Shown here: positions 21,232 to 30,085 of the stretch, piece by piece
Layout of the letters: the number at the start of each line of letters is the position of its first letter
How positions within the stretch are numbered: position 1 is the first letter of the stretch
Assembly (NCBI RefSeq): GCF_015461805.1
Contig: NZ_JACVZE010000001.1
Location: 1,116,001-1,180,000, forward strand
Source of the DNA: Pseudomonas pisciculturae
GTDB taxonomy: Bacteria; Pseudomonadota; Gammaproteobacteria; Pseudomonadales; Pseudomonadaceae
DNA: 64,000 nt
Direction of reading: 5' to 3'
Position numbers and translations under genes: made by a program
Notes under the pieces: model-generated
The model's input: the letters and a program-made list of their open reading frames with translations, nothing else
Database searches by the model: none
What the model was told of the DNA's origin: nothing

Positions 21232-21249
21232 AATGTACACTTGTTCACT
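21232..21249. promoter_or_regulatory. FabR/DesT-like operator upstream of fabA
   Basis: The 18-bp imperfect palindrome AATGTACACTTGTTCACT (AGTGAACAAGTGTACATT on the fabA strand) matches in seven of nine half-site positions. In P. aeruginosa the TetR-family regulator DesT binds an AGTGAAC-type palindrome at fabAB according to acyl-CoA saturation. The position relative to fabA fits such a site. The desT gene is not in this window. Confidence 0.5.
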
Positions 21250-21257
21250 GAAATTTT

Positions 21258-21281
21258 AAACCGGGCCTGTTTATCGGCCCG
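21258..21281 (-). terminator. Possible terminator of the kinase operon
   Basis: CGGGCC (21262-21267) and GGCCCG (21276-21281) form a short GC stem. On the - strand it is followed by GTTTAAAATTT, a weak U-run. It would end the 26.3-21.3 kb operon just before the fabA promoter region. Confidence 0.45.
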
Positions 21282-21347
21282 TTCGGGTGCCTAAGACTGC
21301 CGCACTTTCGTCTTTCACGCCAGTCGGAGTTGGTTGATGGCGCGGCG

Positions 21348-23249
21348 CTATTGCACCCAGCGCTGCAGGATTTGCTGCAAATCGATGCGTTTGAACGGCT
21401 TGGCCAGGTAATCGTTCATGCCCGCTGCCAGGCACGCCTCGCGATCGCCCTGCAAGGCGTTGGCGGTAAGGGCGATGATCGGCAGGTCGGCGCAGCCCGG
21501 TAATTGGCGAATCTGTCGGGTGGCTTCGTAGCCGTCGATCAACGGCAAGCGGCAGTCCATCAGAATTGCCGTAAAAATCAGGCTCTCGGCGCTGCGGATC
21601 GCTTCGACGCCGTCGGTGGCCAAGCTCACTTCAAAGCCCAGGCTGCGCAACATGGCTTCCACCACGGTGCGGTTGACCGGGTTGTCTTCCACCAGCAGTA
21701 CATGGCGGCCGTCCCCGGCGCTCGCTTTGCCTTCGCCGTCGGCGGCAATGGCGGGCAGGCGCTGTTGGTCGATGGCCAGCGGTATCTCCAGCGTGAACAC
21801 CGAGCCCCGGCCTTCTTCGCTCTGGGCGCGCAACGTGCCGCCCATGCGCTCGGCCAGGGTGCGGGCGATGGGCAGGCCCAAGCCGGTGCCGCCGTAACGC
21901 CTTGAAATGGAACTGTCGGCCTGCTGGAATGCGTCGAACATTAACTCCAGGCGCTCGGCAGAGATGCCAATGCCGCTGTCGCGCACGGTGCAGGTGAACC
22001 ATACGAGCTCATGGTCCAGTGCTTGGCAATGCGGCTCGACGGTCACACTCCCATGCTCGGTGAACTTCAGCGCATTGCCAATCAAGTTCACCAGGATCTG
22101 GCGGATGCGCGTCGGGTCGCCCTGCACCCGCAGCGTGTCCACGCCAGAGGGAATCGATAGCTTGAGCGCCAACCCGCGTTGCTGGGCGCTGTGCTGAAAG
22201 GCCTGGCCGCAGCTGTTGAGCAGGTCTGCCAGGTTGAACGGAATGTGCTCCAGCTCCAGGGCCGCTCGTTCGATACGCGAGAAATCGAGGATGTCGTTGA
22301 TCACCTTGAGCAAATGCTCGGTGGACTCCGAGGCCAGCGCCGCGTATTCGGTCTGCTCCTCGGTCATCTCGGTGGTTTCCAGCAATTGCAGCATGCCCAG
22401 CACGCCATTCATCGGCGTGCGCAATTCGTGGCTCATCATCGCCAGGAAGTCGGACTTGGCGTTGTTGGCGCGTTCGGCTTCTTCGCGGGTCTGGATCAAC
22501 TGGGCCATGGCCTGCTGCTGTTCGCGGCTGGCATGGTTGAGGCCTTCGGCAAGGTTGTTGATATGCCGCGAAAGGTCGCCCAGCTCCGAGTCATCCACAA
22601 TCGGCAGCGGGGTTTTGTAGTCGCCTTGCTGAATGGCTTTTACAGCATTGCCCATGGCACTGATCGGTTGCGACAGGCTGGCCGCCAGGCGCCGGGCCAG
22701 TAGAAAGGTAAACAGCAGGGCAAATAACGCGAGGATGCCGGCCTTGAACAGGATCTCCTGCTGGCGCTGGCTGAACGCATCATTGGACATGCCGACGATC
22801 ACCCGGCCCAGGTAGTCTGCACGCGGCGCCTTGGGTTCGTTGAGGTTGTCCTGAAAGAAGTCATTGCCCAGCTGGATATGTTGCAGGCGGATCGGCGCCT
22901 GGAATACTTTCACCGACAGCGAACGGTCGTGTCGCTCCGACGGTTGTTCGACGTACACCAGGATGTTTTCGCTGCTGTCCTGAATCTCCAAAAAACGTAC
23001 GTGAGGCGTTGCCAGCGTGGCACGCAGCAAACTTTCGAGCACATCGTTGTTGCCGGAAATCACCCCGTATTCGGTGGCGGGCGCCAATTGGTTGGCGATC
23101 AGCTGGCCGGTGTGGTCCAGTTCCTGGCGCAAGTCCTGGATACGCACGAAGGTGAAGAAGCTGATCAACAGCAACGTTAGCAACAGCGCCGGGCCCAGGG
23201 TAATGAGCTGCGTGCGGGTGTTGATGTCCCAGCGTCGACGCAAGGTCAT
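21348..23249 (-). CDS. Membrane hybrid sensor histidine kinase (HAMP-HisKA-HATPase-REC)
   Basis: A 633-residue hybrid kinase. TM1 lies at about 16-36, a periplasmic region at about 37-167, TM2 at about 168-186, and HAMP at about 187-240. The HisKA helix carries His274 in [10 protein letters not shown], and the HATPase spans about 380-492 ([17 protein letters not shown]). A receiver follows with Asp565 in [12 protein letters not shown]. No Hpt domain is present and no DNA-binding response regulator is beside it, so it must pass phosphate to a separate Hpt protein. It sits next to fabA where PAO1 has the hybrid kinase PA1611, which signals through HptB and contacts RetS. Orthology is inferred from position and architecture. 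It overlaps the binding-protein gene by four bases. Confidence 0.9.
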   Translation of the reverse strand: MTLRRRWDINTRTQLITLGPALLLTLLLISFFTFVRIQDLRQELDHTGQLIANQLAPATEYGVISGNNDVLESLLRATLATPHVRFLEIQDSSENILVYVEQPSERHDRSLSVKVFQAPIRLQHIQLGNDFFQDNLNEPKAPRADYLGRVIVGMSNDAFSQRQQEILFKAGILALFALLFTFLLARRLAASLSQPISAMGNAVKAIQQGDYKTPLPIVDDSELGDLSRHINNLAEGLNHASREQQQAMAQLIQTREEAERANNAKSDFLAMMSHELRTPMNGVLGMLQLLETTEMTEEQTEYAALASESTEHLLKVINDILDFSRIERAALELEHIPFNLADLLNSCGQAFQHSAQQRGLALKLSIPSGVDTLRVQGDPTRIRQILVNLIGNALKFTEHGSVTVEPHCQALDHELVWFTCTVRDSGIGISAERLELMFDAFQQADSSISRRYGGTGLGLPIARTLAERMGGTLRAQSEEGRGSVFTLEIPLAIDQQRLPAIAADGEGKASAGDGRHVLLVEDNPVNRTVVEAMLRSLGFEVSLATDGVEAIRSAESLIFTAILMDCRLPLIDGYEATRQIRQLPGCADLPIIALTANALQGDREACLAAGMNDYLAKPFKRIDLQQILQRWVQ

Positions 23250-24175
23250 GGGCGTTTTTCTCCTTCGGCCAGTCGGGCGGTGACGCTGGCTTCATTCACC
23301 TGTTCGATCCCCAGTGAACGTGCCACTTGCGGGTTACCCACGACTTTGAAGTGCTCCGGGTACAACGAGTGCGGCCAACTGGCGGGCGGGTGATCCAGCA
23401 GGCGGTCAAGCACGGCCAGCCAGTCGGTTTGGTCGCTGTAGGTGCTAGCCAGGCTGCCGGCGCGCACGAACCCCGCGTTAGGGCCCACCAGCGGCAGTTG
23501 CTGGGCATAGCTACTCAGTAACAGGTTTTTTGCGGTTTTGGAGTTGTACAGGTGCGGGTCGTCGAGGCCGAGCAGCACGTCGCTGTTCCTGAACAAGGTT
23601 TGCAGTGGGCGGCTGTCATAAATGCTGTCCCAGCGCTGGGTCACGATTTCCAGGCCCATGGGGGCGGCGAATTGGCGCAGCTCGGGTAGCAGGAATTCAC
23701 TGTCAGCGCCGTAGAGCACGCCGATACGCCGCGCTTGGGGCAGGATAGTGGCGATCAGATGCAGTTGGCGGTCCAGCGGCGGGTCGCTCCACAACAGGCT
23801 GATATGGGCGTGCTGGGTGGTGCCGAGGCGTTGCTGGGCCTGGAGTCGGCTGATGCGCAGTACAAGGGTTGGCGGGCCCTGGGTATCTTGCAGGCGCCAG
23901 TCGAGCGCCGGCAGGTCCAGCAGGACAAGGCGCGTGCCCGCTGGCAATCGGCTCGGTGCTGGTAGACCCTCCAGTGCGGTGAAGGTGACGCGGTCTTCAG
24001 GGCGCCGTTCGGCCAGGGCTTGGGTAAAGGCTTGCACCCCAGCACTGTCATCGGCGGCGGTCAGCAGGATATCGGCGCTCCAGGCAGGCGAGGCCAGCAG
24101 CAGGCACGCCAGTAGCGCAGCGCGTCGCCAGACGGTATAGATAAAGAAGAAGGTCATCCGTGACGAGTTGCCCAT
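23246..24175 (-). CDS. Periplasmic ABC-type substrate-binding-like protein
   Basis: A 309-residue exported protein. The signal peptide runs to about residue 34 ([14 protein letters not shown] before DILLTAADD). The mature part looks like the two-lobed ABC substrate-binding proteins of the PF04392 type: a Rossmann-like strand [33 protein letters not shown], then [22 protein letters not shown]. No permease or ATPase is near. Its start lies one base after the receptor stop and its end overlaps the kinase start by four bases, so all three are coupled. Without transporter partners it most probably serves as a ligand-sensing partner of the kinase. The ligand is unknown. An inner Met at position 7 is an alternative start. 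Confidence 0.72.
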   Translation of the reverse strand: MGNSSRMTFFFIYTVWRRAALLACLLLASPAWSADILLTAADDSAGVQAFTQALAERRPEDRVTFTALEGLPAPSRLPAGTRLVLLDLPALDWRLQDTQGPPTLVLRISRLQAQQRLGTTQHAHISLLWSDPPLDRQLHLIATILPQARRIGVLYGADSEFLLPELRQFAAPMGLEIVTQRWDSIYDSRPLQTLFRNSDVLLGLDDPHLYNSKTAKNLLLSSYAQQLPLVGPNAGFVRAGSLASTYSDQTDWLAVLDRLLDHPPASWPHSLYPEHFKVVGNPQVARSLGIEQVNEASVTARLAEGEKRP

Positions 24176-24176
24176 G

Positions 24177-26297
24177 TCAGAACTCTAACTCCGCGCTGAA
24201 GTAGAGTGCGTGGCGATGGTCGTAGTTGTTATCGGCCCAGGTGGTGGGCTGGTTATCGAGGCGTTGTTGCAACATGCCGGCCAGCTCCACATTGGCTTTG
24301 CCCAGGGCAATGCGCTTGGCCACCCGCAGGTCGACCCGTTCGAAACGATATTGGTTGAGTGCGTCGTCGCCATAGTAAAACAACGCACTGGACCAACCTT
24401 GGCCCCATTCGCGTAGCCAGCCGGCCGAGCCACTGTTGCGAGCAGTCTGGGCCTTGTCCCGCGGGTTGCTGGTGGTGGCGTCGACGTAAGCATAGGTAAG
24501 CCGCAGGCGGTCGGCATTGCTCACGCGCCAGTCGAACTGGGACTCGGCACCGGTAAACCGCGAGCTGTTGGCGTTACTGGCAATGTATTGGTTATTGCGC
24601 AGCGGCGAGCTGATCATGTCGGTGATTTCGTCGTAGAACACCTTTATGTCCATGTTCAGCCCGATGTCGGCAAAGAACCCGTTATAGCCCAGTTCCCGTG
24701 ACTTCATCATCTCTTTGTCGAGGTTGCCAGGGCCCCGTGTCTTTACGAAGTATTGCCCGCTGGTCTGGCCGTAGGCCGGGGAGCTGAGGTTGGTGACGCG
24801 GTAGCTCCAGTTGACATTGTTCTCGAACATGTCGGGCGAGCGGATCGCTTCGGAGTAAACCGCGCGCAGGCCGTGGCGTGGGTTGATCAAATAGTTGACG
24901 GCTACCCGTGGCGTCAGTGAGCTGCCGCTCAGGCGTGTGTCTTCGAACATGGCGCCGCCTTGTAGCAACCAATGTTCGCTGGCGCGCCATTCCAGTTGGC
25001 CGAACAGGCGCCAGGTGGTGTCGTCCAGGGTGCCGTTGAAATAGGTGTCGGAGTCGGCGCGGTCGTAGCGGTAGTTGATGCCGCTGACCAGGCGTAGGCT
25101 CTCGGACAGGCTGAGGGTGTCCTGAATCTCCAGGTCATAGCGGCTTTCGCGTGTGCTCTGATCGATATCGCCGCACACGCTTTGGTTATTGCCGTTGCGC
25201 CATTGGTTTAACACCTCGTTGGCCAGCGCTTGCTCGGCGGCTGTGCCCGGTGGTGCGCTGCCCTGGCTGTAGGTGTCCATATGCCGGGCCAGCAACTCGG
25301 CGTAGTTGGGGTTGAGTTGCCACAGTTGGGTCAGCTCCGGGCTGAACGAGACCTTGGCGTCGCAGGCTTTCCAGATTTGCCGGCGTTCCCATTGCTGGGC
25401 CGAGCCTTGGATGTAGAGGCTGTGGTCGGGGTTGAAATCGAAGTTCCAGCGCAGGGAACCGGCGTAGTCCTTGGCGGTGGCGTCAGAGTTATTACCACCT
25501 TCGGTAATCCCGGCGAATACCGGTGTGTAGGTATACGGGCGCTGGTTGGTGCCTTCCTTCGCATCCAGTTGCCAGTCGATGCTTTGCTGCGCGTTAAGGG
25601 TCTGGCTCACTGCGAGGCTGAAGCGATTGATGCGGCGACTGTCACGGCGGTCGGCGCCGGCGGCGTCGCTGTCGAAGCCATCGTCTTGCTGGCCGGAGAG
25701 CGACAGGCGCAAATCACCGGTTTCCCAACCCACGCCCTGGCTGGCATAGAGGTCGTTGATGCCGCGTTCGCCGCGCACCACCTTCACCCGCGTGCCCTGG
25801 CTGTTGGCGGGCGAGCGCGTAAGGATATTGACCACCGCCATCAAGGCATTGGCGCCGTAACTGACGGTGTTGGGGCCGCGAAACACTTCGATGCGCTCGA
25901 TATCTTCCATGGCCACTGGAATATCGCTCCAGTCCACCGTGGCCAGACCGGCGCGGTAGACCGAGCGGCCATCGATCAACACCTGCATGCGCCGTGCATC
26001 GCTGGCGCTGGTGCCGTGGTAGTTCACGGCGGCCTGGTTGCCGGTGGCGTAGCCGACCATCATCCCTGGCACCAGGCGTAGCAATTCGCTGATGTCCCGT
26101 GCGCCACTGGCCTTGATCAGCTCGTTGTCGATCACGGTCATGCTGCCAGGCACGGCAGCGGCCGATTGCTTGAGGCGCGTGGCGGTCAATACCTGGGGCA
26201 GCGGTTGGTTGTCGAGGAACAGATCATCGGCCAGCGTCGGTGCGCTGCAGATCAACATCAACCACAGGGATGAGCGGGGAGGAGGGCCCAAATACAC
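24177..26297 (-). CDS. TonB-dependent outer-membrane receptor
   Basis: A 706-residue TonB-dependent receptor. The signal peptide ends at about residue 23 (SAPTLA before DDLFLDN). A TonB-box-like LPQVLTATRL is followed by the plug domain (about 45-160, with VEVFRGPN-like IERIEVFRGPNTVSYGANAL and VVNILTR). A barrel of about 540 residues follows, ending in the typical aromatic residue (ALYFSAELEF). Two cysteines in the barrel (KACDAK and SVCGDI) could form a loop disulfide. The GTG start has AAGG eight bases before it. There is no sigma/anti-sigma pair and no N-terminal signalling domain. Sequence alone does not reveal the ligand. It heads the receptor-binding protein-kinase operon. Confidence 0.9.
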   Translation of the reverse strand: MYLGPPPRSSLWLMLICSAPTLADDLFLDNQPLPQVLTATRLKQSAAAVPGSMTVIDNELIKASGARDISELLRLVPGMMVGYATGNQAAVNYHGTSASDARRMQVLIDGRSVYRAGLATVDWSDIPVAMEDIERIEVFRGPNTVSYGANALMAVVNILTRSPANSQGTRVKVVRGERGINDLYASQGVGWETGDLRLSLSGQQDDGFDSDAAGADRRDSRRINRFSLAVSQTLNAQQSIDWQLDAKEGTNQRPYTYTPVFAGITEGGNNSDATAKDYAGSLRWNFDFNPDHSLYIQGSAQQWERRQIWKACDAKVSFSPELTQLWQLNPNYAELLARHMDTYSQGSAPPGTAAEQALANEVLNQWRNGNNQSVCGDIDQSTRESRYDLEIQDTLSLSESLRLVSGINYRYDRADSDTYFNGTLDDTTWRLFGQLEWRASEHWLLQGGAMFEDTRLSGSSLTPRVAVNYLINPRHGLRAVYSEAIRSPDMFENNVNWSYRVTNLSSPAYGQTSGQYFVKTRGPGNLDKEMMKSRELGYNGFFADIGLNMDIKVFYDEITDMISSPLRNNQYIASNANSSRFTGAESQFDWRVSNADRLRLTYAYVDATTSNPRDKAQTARNSGSAGWLREWGQGWSSALFYYGDDALNQYRFERVDLRVAKRIALGKANVELAGMLQQRLDNQPTTWADNNYDHRHALYFSAELEF

Positions 26298-26341
26298 GGA
26301 ACGGCCTTGATAATTGCGGATAGCCGCCCATGTTAACTGAG

Positions 26342-26382
26342 GTGAAGTCTTTTGCCAGTCGCGGGACTTGTATTTACTTCAC
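26342..26382. promoter_or_regulatory. Inverted repeat in the receptor/gpsA divergent region
   Basis: GTGAAGT (26342-26348) and ACTTCAC (26376-26382) are matching seven-base arms 27 bases apart, with nested AAGTC/GACTT inside. They lie upstream of the receptor start and could be a widely spaced operator. No good Fur box was seen. Confidence 0.25.
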
Positions 26383-26449
26383 ACACGCGTGGCATTTTCC
26401 GACAAGCGTGTGAATTGACACGGGGGCTGGCCGCAAGCGGGTCGCTCCG

Positions 26450-26455
26450 TATAAT
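26450..26455 (+). promoter_or_regulatory. -10 element of the gpsA promoter
   Basis: A perfect TATAAT lies 38 bases before the gpsA ATG, in the context GTCGCTCCGTATAATGC. The same GTCGCTCCGTA block forms the -10 region of the tRNA-Val promoter at 63316. The -35 at the proper distance is weak (CTGGCC). Confidence 0.55.
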
Positions 26456-26492
26456 GCCGCCATCGCCACTGGTATGGATTAACGGATTGCAT

Positions 26493-27518
26493 ATGACTGA
26501 ACAGCGCCCTATTGCGGTCCTGGGAGGCGGAAGTTTTGGTACCGCCGTGGCTAACCTGCTGGCCGAGAATGGTCATGCCGTGCGCCAGTGGATGCGTGAT
26601 CCCGAGCAGGCCGAAGCGATTCGGGTTAACCGGGAAAACCCGCGTTACCTCAAGGGCATCAAGATTCATCCGGCGGTCGAGCCGGTGACGGACTTGCTCG
26701 CCACCCTCAACGAATGCGACCTGAGCTTTGTCGCGTTGCCCTCCAGCGCGCTGCGTTCGGTGCTGGCGCCCCATGCCGAGCGTCTGGCCGGCAAGCTGCT
26801 GGTCAGCTTGACCAAGGGCATCGAGGCGCAGACCTTCAAGCTGATGAGCGAAATCCTCGAAGAGATCGCCCCGCAAGCGCGTATTGGCGTGCTGTCCGGG
26901 CCGAACCTGGCGCGGGAAGTGGCCGAGCACGCGCTGACGGCCACCGTGGTTGCCAGTGAAGACGAAGAACTGTGTGAGCGCGTGCAGGCGGTGCTGCATG
27001 GCCGCACTTTCCGCGTCTACGCCAGCAGCGACCGCTTCGGCGTCGAACTGGGCGGTGCGTTGAAAAACGTCTATGCCATCATCGCCGGCATGGCTGTAGC
27101 GCTGGGTATGGGCGAAAACACCAAGAGCATGCTGATCACCCGGGCCTTGGCCGAGATGACGCGCTTTGCGGTGAGCCAGGGTGCCAACCCGATGACCTTC
27201 CTTGGGCTGGCGGGCGTGGGTGACTTGATCGTCACCTGCTCCTCGCCGAAAAGCCGTAACTACCAGGTGGGTTTTGCCTTGGGCCAGGGCTTGAGCCTGG
27301 AAGATGCGGTGACGCGTTTGGGCGAAGTGGCTGAAGGGGTCAACACCCTCAAGGTGCTCAAGGCCAAGGCTCAGGAAGCGGGCGTGTATATGCCGCTGGT
27401 CGCCGGGCTGCATGCGATCCTGTTTGAAGGGCGCACCTTGAACCAGGTCATCGAGCTGCTGATGCGTGCCGAGCCGAAAACCGATGTCGACTTTATTTCC
27501 ACCAGTGGTTTCAACTGA
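26493..27518 (+). CDS. gpsA: NAD(P)-dependent glycerol-3-phosphate dehydrogenase
   Basis: Reduces dihydroxyacetone phosphate to sn-glycerol 3-phosphate, the backbone for phospholipid synthesis. The 341 residues begin [20 protein letters not shown], with the Rossmann motif [23 protein letters not shown] and [15 protein letters not shown] (catalytic Lys) follow at normal positions. The frame continues 47 codons upstream but crosses the promoter. The following DUF4389 and sixA genes are tightly linked on the same strand. The neighbourhood (fabA, fabB nearby) fits lipid metabolism. Confidence 0.97.
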   Translation: MTEQRPIAVLGGGSFGTAVANLLAENGHAVRQWMRDPEQAEAIRVNRENPRYLKGIKIHPAVEPVTDLLATLNECDLSFVALPSSALRSVLAPHAERLAGKLLVSLTKGIEAQTFKLMSEILEEIAPQARIGVLSGPNLAREVAEHALTATVVASEDEELCERVQAVLHGRTFRVYASSDRFGVELGGALKNVYAIIAGMAVALGMGENTKSMLITRALAEMTRFAVSQGANPMTFLGLAGVGDLIVTCSSPKSRNYQVGFALGQGLSLEDAVTRLGEVAEGVNTLKVLKAKAQEAGVYMPLVAGLHAILFEGRTLNQVIELLMRAEPKTDVDFISTSGFN

Positions 27519-27528
27519 GGAACGCGCC

Positions 27529-27876
27529 ATGAATGAACCGAAAGCAGCCCCCAAGTACGAGTCCATTGTTCTGCGCATCCTGTGGATGTTGGTGTTTGCC
27601 CTGGTGTGGCAAGTCGCGCAGTTCCTGCTCGGGGCATTGGTGATCGTGCAACTGATCTACCGTTTGATCTACAGCGCACCGAACCTGGGCTTGATGAATT
27701 TTGGCGATAGCCTTAGCCAGTTTCTGGCACAGATCGGCCGCTTTGGCAGCTTCCACACCGAACAGAAACCGTGGCCGTTCGCCGATTGGCCAACGCCGCG
27801 CGCACCCGAGGGCGAAGCCGCCCACAGCGTGCCGCCGGCGCCGCACCCGGCCCGTGATGAGGAGCCAAAGCTTTGA
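27529..27876 (+). CDS. DUF4389 domain membrane protein
   Basis: A 115-residue protein with one long hydrophobic stretch of about 30 residues (about 14-45: IVLRILWMLVFALVWQVAQF...), then the DUF4389 core (LIYSAPNLGLMNFGDSLSQF, GSFHTEQKPWPFADWP) and a Pro/Ala-rich acidic tail. Function is unknown. GAGG precedes the ATG at 27529, ten bases after the gpsA stop. It overlaps sixA by four bases, so gpsA-DUF4389-sixA appears to be one operon, an order I recall as conserved in pseudomonads. Confidence 0.85.
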   Translation: MNEPKAAPKYESIVLRILWMLVFALVWQVAQFLLGALVIVQLIYRLIYSAPNLGLMNFGDSLSQFLAQIGRFGSFHTEQKPWPFADWPTPRAPEGEAAHSVPPAPHPARDEEPKL

Positions 27877-28322
27877 AGCTCTGGGTTTTGCGTCATGGTG
27901 AAGCCGAGGGGCATGCCCGCACCGATGCCGAGCGTAATCTTACCGAGCAGGGTCGCGGCGAGGTGTTGCGCAGCGCCGCGCACCTGATCGGCCAGCCCAT
28001 CAGTGCCATTATCGCCAGCCCCTATGTACGGGCGCAGCAGACAGCCCATCTGGTACGTGAAGCCTTGGGCTTTGAGCCTGAAATTCGCACGGTGCCGTGG
28101 CTGACACCCGAAGGTAACCCCCAGCAGGTGCTGGAAAAACTCGACACCGATGACAACGTGCTACTGGTCAGCCACCAGCCTTTGGTGGGCAGCCTGATCA
28201 GCTTTTTGCAGCACGGTCATCAGCGCCAGCCGCAACCGATGTACACCGCCAGTTTGGCGGAGCTGGAAGGGGATTTCCCGCTGGCGGGGCTGATGAGCCT
28301 GGTCAGCGTGAAGAATCCGTAG
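27873..28322 (+). CDS. sixA: Phosphohistidine phosphatase SixA
   Basis: A 149-residue histidine phosphatase of the SixA branch. The catalytic His8 is in LWVLRHGEAE, a second arginine/His set lies in ASPYVRAQQTA, and the general acid region with HQPLVGSL comes later. SixA removes phosphate from phosphohistidine, for example from Hpt domains or the PTS-Ntr phosphocarrier. The start is TTG, with AGGAG eight bases upstream, inside the stop region of the DUF4389 gene. It lies in the same neighbourhood as the hybrid kinase. Confidence 0.9.
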   Translation: MKLWVLRHGEAEGHARTDAERNLTEQGRGEVLRSAAHLIGQPISAIIASPYVRAQQTAHLVREALGFEPEIRTVPWLTPEGNPQQVLEKLDTDDNVLLVSHQPLVGSLISFLQHGHQRQPQPMYTASLAELEGDFPLAGLMSLVSVKNP

Positions 28323-28355
28323 GCTTTATCGCAGCTTTGTGTGTGCTATATAGTC

Positions 28356-28375
28356 AACCAAGCAAGTGCTTGGTT
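28356..28375. promoter_or_regulatory. Perfect palindromic operator before the acyl-CoA synthetase gene
   Basis: AACCAAGCA-AG-TGCTTGGTT has exact nine-base arms. It directly follows a TATATAG-like -10 (28347-28353) and lies 33 bases before the ATG, so a bound repressor would block transcription start. The shape is that of TetR-family sites in fatty acid and acyl-CoA regulons. The regulator is not identified. Confidence 0.65.
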
Positions 28376-28407
28376 GGCTATCGTCGGACCACAAAGGAGC
28401 GCGTCCC

Positions 28408-30054
28408 ATGCCCGTTGCTTTTCGTTTGCCGTTGCAGGTCTTCTTCGAACGTGAAGCGCGACATCCGCGCCAAACCTATCTGGTTCAACCCATTGGCGGT
28501 AGCGAGGTACAGCGCCTCACGTGGGGCGAGGTGGGCCACCAGGCCCGTTGCGCGGCGCACTGGCTGCGTGCCCGGGAGTTGCCCCACGGCTCGCACATTG
28601 CGCTGATTTCAAAAAACTGTGCGCACTGGATCATCACCGACCTGGCGATCTGGATGGCCGGGCACGTCTCGGTGCCGCTTTACCCCAACCTCACCGCCGA
28701 TTCCGTCGCCCATGTGCTCAGCCACTCCGAAGCCGCGCTGGTGTTTATCGGCAAGCTCGACGACTGGCCCGCCATGGCGCCCGGTGTGCTGGCGCAGGTG
28801 CCGACCATCAGTCTGCCGCTGTGCCCGGAGGGCGAATTCGATTTCAGTTGGGCCGACCTGCAAGCCTGCTCGCCGATCCAGGACGAACCCACCCCTGCGG
28901 CGTCGGACCTGGCCACCATCATCTATACCTCCGGCACAACCGGCTTGCCCAAAGGCGTGATGCACAGCTTCGGCGCCCTGGGCTTTGCGGCCACCCGTGG
29001 CACCGAGTTGTTTGGCCTGGGGGAGGGCGACCGATTGCTGTCGTATTTGCCGCTGTGCCATGTGGCGGAGCGGATGTTTGTGGAGATGGCGTCGATCTAC
29101 ACCGGGCAAACCGTATTTTTCGCTGAAAGCCTGGATACTTTTCTGACGGATTTACGTAGGGCAAGGCCGACCGCATTGTTTGGCGTGCCACGTATCTGGA
29201 CCAAATTTCAGCTGGGTGTTTTCGCCAAAATCCCGCAAAAACGCCTGGACACCTTGCTGCGCCTGCCTTTCATCGGCAAGCGTGTGGGCCGAAAGGTACT
29301 GGCCGGGCTGGGGCTGGACGCGCTGCGCGTTGCCCTTTCAGGCGCTGCACCCGTGCCCGAGGCGCTGTTGCGCTGGTATCAACGCCTGGGCCTGGACGTG
29401 CTTGAGGTGTATGGCATGACCGAGAGCTGCGGCTATTCCCATGTGTGTCGCCCCGGCCAGCAAAAAATCGGTTGGATCGGCCTGCCGTGCCCCGGGGTTG
29501 AAGTGCGCATAGACACTACCGGCGAAGTGCAGGTGCGCAGTGGCGCGACCATGCTCGGCTACTTCAAAGACCCACACAAAACCGCCGAGACCCTCACCGC
29601 CGATGGCTTCCTGCGCACCGGCGACAAGGGCGAGCAAGACGCCGATGGCCGTCTGCGCCTCACCGGGCGACTCAAGGAGATCTTCAAGACCAGCAAGGGC
29701 AAATATGTGGCCCCGGCACCGATTGAAAACCGTTTGGCCGAACATGGGCGGATCGAGCAAGTCTGCGTGGTAGGCGATGGCCTCACCGCACCGATAGGCT
29801 TATGCGTGTTATCGGCGGCAGGCGAGGACTCGGGGTTGCGCGCAAGCCTTGAGCGCTGGCTGGAACAGGTCAATCAGACGCTGGACAAGCATGAGCGCCT
29901 ACGCCAATTGGTGGTGGTGAGGGACAACTGGGCCGTGGAAAACGGCTTTCTGACGCCGACCTTGAAGATCAAGCGCAACGTGATCGAATCGACTTACGGT
30001 GAATATTTCCAAATGTGGAGCGAGCGTTCCGAAACCGTTCTGTGGCAGGATTAG
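28408..30054 (+). CDS. AMP-binding acyl-CoA synthetase
   Basis: A 548-residue ANL-superfamily enzyme that should activate a fatty acid to acyl-CoA via acyl-AMP. The P-loop-like ATP motif IIYTSGTTGLPKG lies at residues 171-183. EVYGMTESCGYSH forms the A5 region, and FLRTGDKGEQDADGRLRLTGRLKEI the hinge region with the adenylate-binding Asp. The C-terminal catalytic Lys is likely in FLTPTLKIKRN. It resembles the long-chain or very-long-chain synthetase group. It is followed after 31 bp by a hotdog thioesterase, a pairing I recall in PAO1 as PA1617-PA1618. The frame opens 14 codons earlier, inside the promoter. AAAGGAG precedes the ATG. Confidence 0.9.
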   Translation: MPVAFRLPLQVFFEREARHPRQTYLVQPIGGSEVQRLTWGEVGHQARCAAHWLRARELPHGSHIALISKNCAHWIITDLAIWMAGHVSVPLYPNLTADSVAHVLSHSEAALVFIGKLDDWPAMAPGVLAQVPTISLPLCPEGEFDFSWADLQACSPIQDEPTPAASDLATIIYTSGTTGLPKGVMHSFGALGFAATRGTELFGLGEGDRLLSYLPLCHVAERMFVEMASIYTGQTVFFAESLDTFLTDLRRARPTALFGVPRIWTKFQLGVFAKIPQKRLDTLLRLPFIGKRVGRKVLAGLGLDALRVALSGAAPVPEALLRWYQRLGLDVLEVYGMTESCGYSHVCRPGQQKIGWIGLPCPGVEVRIDTTGEVQVRSGATMLGYFKDPHKTAETLTADGFLRTGDKGEQDADGRLRLTGRLKEIFKTSKGKYVAPAPIENRLAEHGRIEQVCVVGDGLTAPIGLCVLSAAGEDSGLRASLERWLEQVNQTLDKHERLRQLVVVRDNWAVENGFLTPTLKIKRNVIESTYGEYFQMWSERSETVLWQD

Positions 30055-30085
30055 GGGCGTAATAAAACCAATAAGGACACTACCC

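Noticed and set aside
24177..26297. Receptor as a sigma-factor-coupled (FecA-like) transducer
   Set aside because: There is no N-terminal signalling domain between signal peptide and TonB box, and no sigma or anti-sigma gene beside it.
26415..26455. TTGACA at 26415 as the -35 for the gpsA TATAAT
   Set aside because: The spacing would be 29 bases, far too long for sigma-70, so only the -10 was kept.
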